DNA from: JAVJST01 sp040219295
Lineage (GTDB): Bacteria > Pseudomonadota > Alphaproteobacteria > Rhodospirillales > Casp-alpha2
Length of the DNA: 64,000 nt
Direction: 5' to 3'
Assembly (NCBI GenBank): GCA_040219295.1
Contig: JAVJST010000002.1
Span: forward strand, 62,001-126,000
In this document: positions 57,826 through 64,000 of the stretch, in pieces
Numbering within the stretch: the first letter of the stretch is position 1
Layout of the letters: each line of letters opens with the position of its first letter
Notes under the pieces: generated by a model
Told to the model about the DNA's origin: nothing
The model's database searches: none
The model's input: the letters and a program-made list of their open reading frames with translations, nothing else
Translations under genes and position numbers: made by a program

Positions 57826-60153
57826 ATGGCGATCAACAGTTTCTTCTCAACCAGCGTTCTTGGCATGCGGAGCCAAGCGCTCGCGCTCGAGGTTGTCGGC
57901 ACCAACGTCTCGAACATCCAGAGCGGCGGCTACCGCCGCGGCGACACGACGTTCGCCACCGTACTGAGCAAGAACATCGGGGGATCGACCGACAACAACG
58001 GTACCATTCCGAATTACTACCAGCGTATCTCGCAGCAGGGACAGATACAGGCGTCGGCCCGAAATCTCGACGTGGCGATCTCCGGAACCGGGTTCTTCGT
58101 CACCAACACCACGCTGGACCAGTCCGGTCAGCAGGTCTACACACGCGACGGCAGTTTCAACCTGTCTGCGGAAAACCCCTTCACGGTGACAGACCCGGAC
58201 ACGGGCACTACCTACCTGTCGTCCGAAGCCTACATCGTCGACAAGAACGGCAACTATCTGCTCGGTTACGCGCGTGAAGCGGACGGCACATTCCCGACGA
58301 CCGGCGCGCTGGTGCCGATCCGCGTCGACCAGAACGCATTCTCCGACGCGGGCCAGGCGACGTCGCTGGCCGACCTGGTGCTCAACCTTCCGTCCGAAGG
58401 CGAAATCATCAACGATCATCTCGCGGCGATCTCGGCGCTCAACTCGGGCGCCAACGCACCCGAAGGCATCGAGGATTATACTATTGATTTCATTGACTCT
58501 CTCGGCAACCGAAAGTTTGCGCGTCTTAACTTCACCAAGAGTTCGACAAACGACTGGGAAGTCTCCGCCAGTTACCAGGGAACGCCGGTCACGAAGGTGG
58601 ACGAGATCCAGATCGGCGGGACCCTTGAACGCAATGATCAGTATACGATCGGGATATCCGATATCGGCACTGTCTCCTACTCGGTATCGACCGGCGACAC
58701 CCTGAGCGACGTCACGAACGCTCTGATCGCGGCCTTCAATGCCGACACGGATCTCAGTGCGGAAGCCACCGCCACCGCCGGCACGACTGCCGGCACAATC
58801 GTCATCACCGGCGCCACGGCCGACGAGGTCTACACGGTGACGGCCAGCACGACCAACGGCAGTCCGACGCCGCAGGAAAGCCTGGTGACCGTCGGCGGCA
58901 CCGTCGCACAAGGCAAGGTCTACAACGTCGTTATCGACGGCACCACGGTCAGTTACACCGCCGGCGCCGGCGATACCATCACGGACGTCCGGAACAATCT
59001 CGTCACCAACATCAATGCGGCGGCGCCACCCAACACGATCGTCACCGCGAGCAATGGTGCCGGCACTGGCGAGATCGTCCTGACGGGCGTCACCGACGGA
59101 GACGATTTCACCCTGTCTTCGAACGTCGATGTGCCGCAGCAGGACACCATCACCATCGGCACGCCGACCGCCTTCGAAGCCGGCGACACGTACGACGTCA
59201 ATGTCAACGGCACCGTGGTCACGTACACGACGCTCGGCACCGAAACGTCGGTTGCGGACATCCGCAACGGCTTGATCGCTCAGATCAACGCCAACGGCAC
59301 GATCAACGCATTTGCGACCGCATCTGCCGGTGCCACGGCCGGTCAGATACTCCTCACCAACACGACCGCGGGCGGCACCCACACGACGATCGTCACACCG
59401 AACGACAACGGCACGGCCTCGGGAATCGCGATCTCGGTCGCGACGACAATTGCCAATGGTCCGGATCCGGATACCACCGCCATCGCGGACGCGTTGACCG
59501 AAGCGGCGGCGACACCTAATCAGGTAAACACCGCCGACGTCACAACGACACGCGCGAGCGGCGGCGGCTACGTTACGACCGCGGTGACGCAGCTTGCCTT
59601 CACCGGTGACGGCCAGGCCGGCGTCGAGGTTGGCGGTACGCTGACGTCACCCGACCCGATCACTCTGACGTTCGCCTTCCCGGCCTCCGGCAGCACGGCT
59701 GCCAGCACCGCCAGCTTCGACCTCGATGTCGCAGGCCTGACCCAGTTCTCGGCACCGTTCACGCCGAAGGCCTACGACCGCAACGGTTTCGAAGCCGCAG
59801 AGCTGGAATCGGTGACGTTCGACAGCGAGGGGCACGTGGTCGGCCAGTTCGCCAACGGCACTGGGGTGCGCCTCTACAAGATCCCACTGGCGCGTTTCCC
59901 CAACGAGAACGGACTCGAGGCGATCAACGGCATGTCGTTTGTCGAATCCGCCGAGTCGGGCGAAGCCGTGATCGAGACGGTGGATGCCAACGGCACCGCC
60001 TCGTTCCTGCCGTTCGCTCACGAGCTCTCGAACGTTTCCCTGACCGACGAGTTCACGAAGATGATCCAGACCCAGGTCGCCTACAACTCGTCAGCCAATG
60101 CATTCCGCACGCAGGACGAGATGCTGGAACTGCTGAACCAGATGAAGCGCTAG
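57826..60153 (+). CDS. flgE: Flagellar hook protein FlgE, enlarged
   Basis: 775 residues, nearly twice the enterobacterial length of about 400. Both ends are classic: SVLGMRSQALALEVVGTNVSNIQSGGY at the start and TDEFTKMIQTQVAYNSSANAFRTQDEMLELLNQM at the end form the core D0. The middle (about residues 261-530) holds three tandem related modules of 87-90 residues, likely extra surface domains of the hook. The start at 57826 is used because it begins the D0 helix; the frame is open upstream across the sigma-54 promoter. Confidence 0.93.
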   Translation: MAINSFFSTSVLGMRSQALALEVVGTNVSNIQSGGYRRGDTTFATVLSKNIGGSTDNNGTIPNYYQRISQQGQIQASARNLDVAISGTGFFVTNTTLDQSGQQVYTRDGSFNLSAENPFTVTDPDTGTTYLSSEAYIVDKNGNYLLGYAREADGTFPTTGALVPIRVDQNAFSDAGQATSLADLVLNLPSEGEIINDHLAAISALNSGANAPEGIEDYTIDFIDSLGNRKFARLNFTKSSTNDWEVSASYQGTPVTKVDEIQIGGTLERNDQYTIGISDIGTVSYSVSTGDTLSDVTNALIAAFNADTDLSAEATATAGTTAGTIVITGATADEVYTVTASTTNGSPTPQESLVTVGGTVAQGKVYNVVIDGTTVSYTAGAGDTITDVRNNLVTNINAAAPPNTIVTASNGAGTGEIVLTGVTDGDDFTLSSNVDVPQQDTITIGTPTAFEAGDTYDVNVNGTVVTYTTLGTETSVADIRNGLIAQINANGTINAFATASAGATAGQILLTNTTAGGTHTTIVTPNDNGTASGIAISVATTIANGPDPDTTAIADALTEAAATPNQVNTADVTTTRASGGGYVTTAVTQLAFTGDGQAGVEVGGTLTSPDPITLTFAFPASGSTAASTASFDLDVAGLTQFSAPFTPKAYDRNGFEAAELESVTFDSEGHVVGQFANGTGVRLYKIPLARFPNENGLEAINGMSFVESAESGEAVIETVDANGTASFLPFAHELSNVSLTDEFTKMIQTQVAYNSSANAFRTQDEMLELLNQMKR
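58606..59412 (+). repeat. Three tandem protein-domain repeats inside flgE
   Basis: Modules begin at 58606 (EIQIGGTLERNDQYTI), 58876 (ESLVTVGGTVAQGKVYNV) and 59140 (QDTITIGTPTAFEAGDTYDV). Each repeats the order IGGT, YxxxIxG, VSYT, GDTxxDVRNxL, then AxAxAGTTAGxIxLT. Repeat units differ in DNA sequence, so the duplication is old. Confidence 0.75.
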
Positions 60154-60229
60154 CGCGGCGACCGGTTCCGGACCGCCAAACCCAGTACCGGCGTCCTGAG
60201 GTCACTAAACCACTCTTTTTTCGGGATAG

Positions 60230-60244
60230 CGGCAAAAACTGCCG
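60230..60244 (+). promoter_or_regulatory. FlbD-like enhancer element upstream of flgI
   Basis: CGGCAAAAACTGCCG, a small palindrome with an A-tract centre, lies 93-107 bases before the flgI -24 element. It shares CGGCAAAAA with the flgE element. Confidence 0.5.
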
Positions 60245-60336
60245 GGTCGGCATTTCAAGCCCTGCAAACCAAGGAAAGAGGCTATGCCCGCGCCCTATAA
60301 TGCACTGATTATAAACGTTTATTCTTTCGATGACTC

Positions 60337-60352
60337 TGGCATGGAAATCGCA
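60337..60352 (+). promoter_or_regulatory. Sigma-54-like promoter of flgI
   Basis: TGGCAT-GGAAA-TCGCA: the invariant GG and GC are present at the right distance, with one mismatch in each half. It ends 64 bases before the flgI ATG. Confidence 0.55.
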
Positions 60353-60416
60353 TCGATCTGCCTGCAGAAGGCCAAATAAAGGCCGAGCGACAAGGAACGG
60401 GAACCCGGAGACAACA

Positions 60417-61580
60417 ATGTCCATCAACCTTTCAATCCCGACGATGAACGACATTCGCTCACTATTCGGGCGCGGCGCCATGATTATGGCGCTTGCCGCG
60501 GTGGTAGTCGGGCTGTTCGCGGACACGGCGCACACCGCATCCCGGATTAAGGACATCGTCGAGATCGAAGGCATCCGAGAGAACCAATTAGTCGGTTACG
60601 GCCTGGTCGTCGGCCTCAACGGCACGGGCGACACGATCACCGACGGCCACTTCACGAAGGAAAGCCTGCAGTCGATGCTGAACCGCCTCGGCGTCTCGAC
60701 CAACGACGACGATGTCGACTCCGACAATGTCGCGGCGGTCATGGTGACCGGCGTCCTTCCTCCGTTCGCCCGTCAGGGCGGCCGAATCGACGTTACCGTC
60801 AGCGCGCTTGGCGACGCGGACAGCCTGCTCGGTGGCACGCTGCTGGTTACCCCCCTGCTCGGCGCCGACGGCGAGGTATACGCCGTCGCACAAGGACAGT
60901 TGGCAGTCGGCGGTTTCACCGCTCAAGGCAACGCGGAAACGGTTACCAAGGGTGTTCCGACGAGCGCCCGCATTGCCAATGGCGCGATCATTGAACGCGA
61001 GCTCGGTTTCGAGATGACCGATCTCGGCGAGGTCAACATGATGCTGCGCAATCCCGATCTGACCACCGCGCGCCGCATCCAGCAGGCGATCAACGCCTTC
61101 CTCGGCACCAATGCCGCCGAGGCAACGGACCCCAGCACGGTTTCAGTCCAGATGCCGCAGAACTACGCCGGCACGCTGGTTGAGATGCTGACCGACATTG
61201 AACAACTCCGGGTCGAGCCGGATCAACTGGCCCGGGTCATCATCGACGAGCAAAGCGGCGTCATCGTGATGGGCGATGCGGTGCGGATTTCGACGGTGGC
61301 CATCGCGCAGGGCAGCCTGACGATCCGCATCACCGAGGCGCAGCAGGTATCGCAACCCGGCCCGTTCGCCGAAGTCGGCACCACGACGACCGTGGACCGA
61401 ACCGACATCGAGGTCAACGAGGACGGCGATCGTCGCCTGACCGTCGTCGACGGCGGCGTCACACTGCAGGAACTCGTTAACGGCCTCAATGCGCTCGGGA
61501 TCGGACCGCGCGACATGATCACCATTCTGCAGGCGGTCAAGGCGGCCGGCGCCCTGCAGGCAGAAATTATGGTGATGTGA
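60417..61580 (+). CDS. flgI: Flagellar P-ring protein FlgI
   Basis: 387 residues with a long signal region (membrane part MIMALAAVVVGLFADTAHTA). VEIEGIRENQLVGYGLVVGLNGTGD and the end GGVTLQELVNGLNALGIGPRDMITILQAVKAAGALQAEI are diagnostic. It forms the peptidoglycan-level ring, aided by FlgA. CCGGAG six bases upstream sets the start. Its TGA overlaps the next ATG. Confidence 0.97.
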   Translation: MSINLSIPTMNDIRSLFGRGAMIMALAAVVVGLFADTAHTASRIKDIVEIEGIRENQLVGYGLVVGLNGTGDTITDGHFTKESLQSMLNRLGVSTNDDDVDSDNVAAVMVTGVLPPFARQGGRIDVTVSALGDADSLLGGTLLVTPLLGADGEVYAVAQGQLAVGGFTAQGNAETVTKGVPTSARIANGAIIERELGFEMTDLGEVNMMLRNPDLTTARRIQQAINAFLGTNAAEATDPSTVSVQMPQNYAGTLVEMLTDIEQLRVEPDQLARVIIDEQSGVIVMGDAVRISTVAIAQGSLTIRITEAQQVSQPGPFAEVGTTTTVDRTDIEVNEDGDRRLTVVDGGVTLQELVNGLNALGIGPRDMITILQAVKAAGALQAEIMVM

Positions 61581-61900
61581 TGAACGAGATCGGCACCCTG
61601 CAGGCCAACCTCGCCTATCAGCACAACGCCGCCAAGGCGCCTGAGATGCCGGCCAAGGACGCGAGCTACGGCCAGATGAAAAAAGTCGCCGAGGACTTCG
61701 AGGCCTTCTTCCTGGCCCAGGCCCTGGCCCCGATGTTCAACGATATCGAGCCCGAAGCCCCGTTCGGTGGCGGCCCGGGTGAGGACATCTGGCGCTCGAT
61801 GCAGGTGCAGGAGTACGGCAAGGCCATCGCCAAGCAAGGCGGTGTCGGCATTGCCGATCACGTCCTCGAACAGATGATCCGCCTTCAGGAGGGGAACTGA
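61580..61900 (+). CDS. flgJ: Rod-binding protein (FlgJ N-terminal domain only)
   Basis: 106 residues. KVAEDFEAFFLAQALAPMFNDI, GGPGEDIWRSMQVQEYGKAIAKQGGVGIADHVLEQM is the rod-capping half of FlgJ. The muramidase half is absent, as usual in alphaproteobacteria, where a separate hydrolase opens the wall. It starts on the TGATG overlap with flgI; a GTG one codon earlier is also in frame. Confidence 0.9.
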   Translation: MNEIGTLQANLAYQHNAAKAPEMPAKDASYGQMKKVAEDFEAFFLAQALAPMFNDIEPEAPFGGGPGEDIWRSMQVQEYGKAIAKQGGVGIADHVLEQMIRLQEGN

Positions 61901-61901
61901 C

Positions 61902-62345
61902 ATGGACTTCAAGGAAAAGGTTGAATCGCTGGCCTCGGTTTCGGAGCGGCTTTGCGACCTGCTCGCCGAGGAAACGTCGGGCCTCAAGGAACGCAAGCTC
62001 GACACCATGCGCGCCCGGATCGAGGAGAAGGACCGCCTGTGCCGTGCCTTCGAGCTTCTGGTCAAGGGACTGTCCAAGGACAATGGCAAGATCGGTGACG
62101 TTGACGATCACACGCGGCAAATGCTGCGCGAGACAGGCGAACGGCTGAAGGTTCTCGTCGACGCCAACGCCAGCGCGTTGAAGTCGGCGATCCAGGCCAA
62201 CGAGCAATTGATGAATGCGATTCGCGACGCCGCGGTGGAATGCACACCGAAGGCCGGAAACTACACGCGTTCGGCAACCATCTCGCCAGGTTCGCGATCC
62301 GCCGAGCAGACGCCGTCGCCGGTTTCCTACAACCAGGTCCTCTAA
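61902..62345 (+). CDS. flgN: FlgN-like export chaperone
   Basis: 147 residues, mostly one long helical hairpin (VESLASVSERLCDLLAEETSGLKERKLDTM onward), with a polar, Ser/Pro-rich C-terminus. The size, position directly before flgK and helical pattern are those of FlgN, the chaperone for hook-filament junction proteins FlgK and FlgL. Sequence identity in this family is low, so context carries much of the call. It starts one base after the flgJ stop. Confidence 0.8.
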   Translation: MDFKEKVESLASVSERLCDLLAEETSGLKERKLDTMRARIEEKDRLCRAFELLVKGLSKDNGKIGDVDDHTRQMLRETGERLKVLVDANASALKSAIQANEQLMNAIRDAAVECTPKAGNYTRSATISPGSRSAEQTPSPVSYNQVL

Positions 62346-62376
62346 CAGGGTTCGATGTGAACGGGAGCGCCACTGA

Positions 62377-64000
62377 ATGGTCGGCAATCTGACAACAGCC
62401 CTCCGCGCCGCGCAAAGCGGGCTTCTGACGACGCAGAACGCGGTCACCACGTCGGCGAACAACATCTCCAACGTGAACACCGAGGGCTATTCCCGGAAGA
62501 TCATCAACTTCGAACAGCGCGTTCTCGCCGGCGCCGGTGCCGGCGTACAGCTGGCGGAGTTCACCCGCGCCGTCGACGAAGGACTGCTGAAGGACCTGCG
62601 GCGCGAGACATCGCAGCTCCAGAAGCTCGAGTCCCAGGTCATCTACTACGAGCGGCTACAGGTACAGTTCGGCACGCCAGAGGCAAACAACTCGATCTCG
62701 CACATCGTCAACCAGTTCAGTCAGGCGGCCGAGTCGCTCGCCGTGTCGCCGGAGAAGGCGCTGGATCTGAACGAGTTCGTCCGCTACGCCAACGAAGTCT
62801 CTCTCAAGCTCAAGGCGATGACGGAAGAAATACAGGCGCTGCGCGTGCAGGCCGATCAGGAACTCGAGCGCACCGTTGCCGAGGTCAACGACCTAACGGG
62901 ACAGATCGCCGAAGCCAACGACCTGATCATCCGGAACCAGGCGGTGAACAACGATGTCACCAGCCTGCTTGATCAGCGCGATCTCGCGTTGACGAAGCTC
63001 TCGGAACTCGTCGACATCACTTACTTCCCGCGCAGCGACGGCGACCTCGTTGTGTTCGGCTCCGACGGTTTCTCGCTCGTCGACAGGACGGCGAACACAG
63101 TAACCCATACGGCGGTCGGATCGCTCAGCAGTACATCGACGTTCGCCGAGGGCGATCTCAACGGCATCTATGTCGGTGACATCGCGCCGGACAACGAGAT
63201 CACCAATGAGATCAAGGGCGGCAAGCTGGCCGGGCTCATTCAGCAGCGAGACGACATTCTGCCCGGGCTTCAGGCGCAGATCGACGAACTCGCCAGCAAG
63301 ATGAAAGAGGCGGTCAATCAGGTCCACAACCGCGGAACGTCGTTTCCCGGTCTTCAATCCTTCGAGGGATCGCGCTCGTTCATCGACGCCGACGATCAGA
63401 CCATCACGCTCGACAGCACGAACTCCACCGCCGACGTCACCATCGCCCTGTTCAACAACTCGGGCGAGGAGCAGGCGTCGACGACCCTCAACACGATTAT
63501 GACGAACGGCGCGTTCGGCACCGGGGTTCAAGCATCGCGCGGACCCTGGAGCATCACGGAGGTCGCGGCATCGATCGAGGACTGGTTACGCGCCAACGGC
63601 GCCGCATCGGCGACGGTCCAGATCGACAGCAACAGCCGGAAACTCGAGATCGAGGTCAACAACACGAACCTGTCACTGGCATTCCGCGACGAAACCGCGA
63701 CGGCGGATGGCAGCAGCGCCAGCGACGCGGAGATCGGTTTCGACTCGGACGGCGACGGCGACATCGACGAAACCGTCTACGGTTTCTCCAACTTCTTCGG
63801 CCTCAACGACCTGTTCACCGACGGCGCCGACGGAACGCTCTACGACACCAACATCTTGTCGAACAGTTTCTCCGCTTCGGCCAGCACCCTGACGTTCTAC
63901 GACCGCATCAACGGCGTAGGTTCCGGAAACGAGCTGGGCAGCATCGACATCCCGCAGCTTGCCTCGCTCGAGGATATCGCCGAACTGGTCAACGACGGCG
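62377..64000 (+). CDS. flgK: Flagellar hook-associated protein FlgK, cut by window end
   Basis: 541 residues are visible. TALRAAQSGLLTTQNAVTTSANNISNVNTEGYSRK is the FlgK N-terminus, with NSISHIVNQFSQAAESLAVSPE and VHNRGTSFPGL following. The C-terminal D0 helix lies outside the window. Near residue 456 a DSDGDGDIDE loop resembles a calcium-binding site. It joins hook to filament and follows its chaperone gene by 31 bases. Confidence 0.93.
   Translation, partial: MVGNLTTALRAAQSGLLTTQNAVTTSANNISNVNTEGYSRKIINFEQRVLAGAGAGVQLAEFTRAVDEGLLKDLRRETSQLQKLESQVIYYERLQVQFGTPEANNSISHIVNQFSQAAESLAVSPEKALDLNEFVRYANEVSLKLKAMTEEIQALRVQADQELERTVAEVNDLTGQIAEANDLIIRNQAVNNDVTSLLDQRDLALTKLSELVDITYFPRSDGDLVVFGSDGFSLVDRTANTVTHTAVGSLSSTSTFAEGDLNGIYVGDIAPDNEITNEIKGGKLAGLIQQRDDILPGLQAQIDELASKMKEAVNQVHNRGTSFPGLQSFEGSRSFIDADDQTITLDSTNSTADVTIALFNNSGEEQASTTLNTIMTNGAFGTGVQASRGPWSITEVAASIEDWLRANGAASATVQIDSNSRKLEIEVNNTNLSLAFRDETATADGSSASDAEIGFDSDGDGDIDETVYGFSNFFGLNDLFTDGADGTLYDTNILSNSFSASASTLTFYDRINGVGSGNELGSIDIPQLASLEDIAELVNDG

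Noticed and set aside
57847..59382. 511-codon open frame opposite flgE
   Set aside because: It mirrors the repeated FlgE modules; repeats in the sense protein create a pseudo-repetitive antisense frame.

Overview
The window is high-GC, gene-dense DNA from an alphaproteobacterium, most likely a Rhodospirillales-type marine or soil relative. This is inferred from the CckA phosphorelay kinase, full CtrA boxes (TTAA-N7-TTAA), FliX, a single-cysteine DksA, sigma-54 flagellar promoters and an alphaproteobacterial SOS-type box at recA. No rRNA, tRNA, CRISPR array, insertion sequence or phage module was found.

Layout. 1-11.6 kb is housekeeping and accessory DNA: the start of an M3 oligopeptidase F, an acyl-CoA synthetase, two transporters, a sugar-nucleotide epimerase, pyruvate kinase, a stand-alone CheZ, a periplasmic cyclophilin, and an MFS pump divergent from an AraC regulator, followed by a gene-free stretch of palindromic repeats. 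11.6-16.8 kb holds alaS, recA and a lipoprotein hydrolase. 16.8-22.8 kb is a flagellar operon read leftwards (flgB-flgC-fliE-fliQ-fliR-flhB-cckA). 23-36.2 kb is metabolic cargo: a branched-chain-amino-acid-type ABC importer with an alpha/beta hydrolase, a VOC protein, and a four-gene operon (nitrilase, 950-aa Orn/Lys/Arg decarboxylase, ATP-grasp ligase, C45 Ntn-type acyltransferase) that looks like an uncharacterised amine or polyamine amide pathway. 36.7-38.6 kb is flhX-like/hypothetical/fliO/fliP. 38.7-41.9 kb carries a ketopantoate-reductase-like gene, speD-speE (spermidine synthesis) and a class I amidotransferase. 42-51.2 kb is a leftward motor operon (fliL-fliM-DUF6468-type-motE-type-cheY-cheZ-motB-like-motB-1163-aa AMIN/TPR-like protein). 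51.6-55 kb is flgF-flgG-flgA-flgH, then dksA and fliX leftward and an orphan ABC ATPase, and 57.8-64 kb is flgE-flgI-flgJ(N)-flgN-flgK (cut by the window end).

Regulation. Three early flagellar operons (flgB, fliL, flhX) each carry a CtrA box 66-74 bp before the start codon, with a -10-like hexamer at exactly the same phase. Three later units (flgF, flgE, flgI) carry sigma-54 -24/-12 elements with a CGGCA-type, possibly FlbD, element about 100 bp upstream, and two of them have an IHF-like site in between. With cckA in the first operon, the window shows most of a Caulobacter-like flagellar hierarchy. Motor output would be set by CheY, two CheZ paralogues and a FliM with an unusual extended N-terminus.
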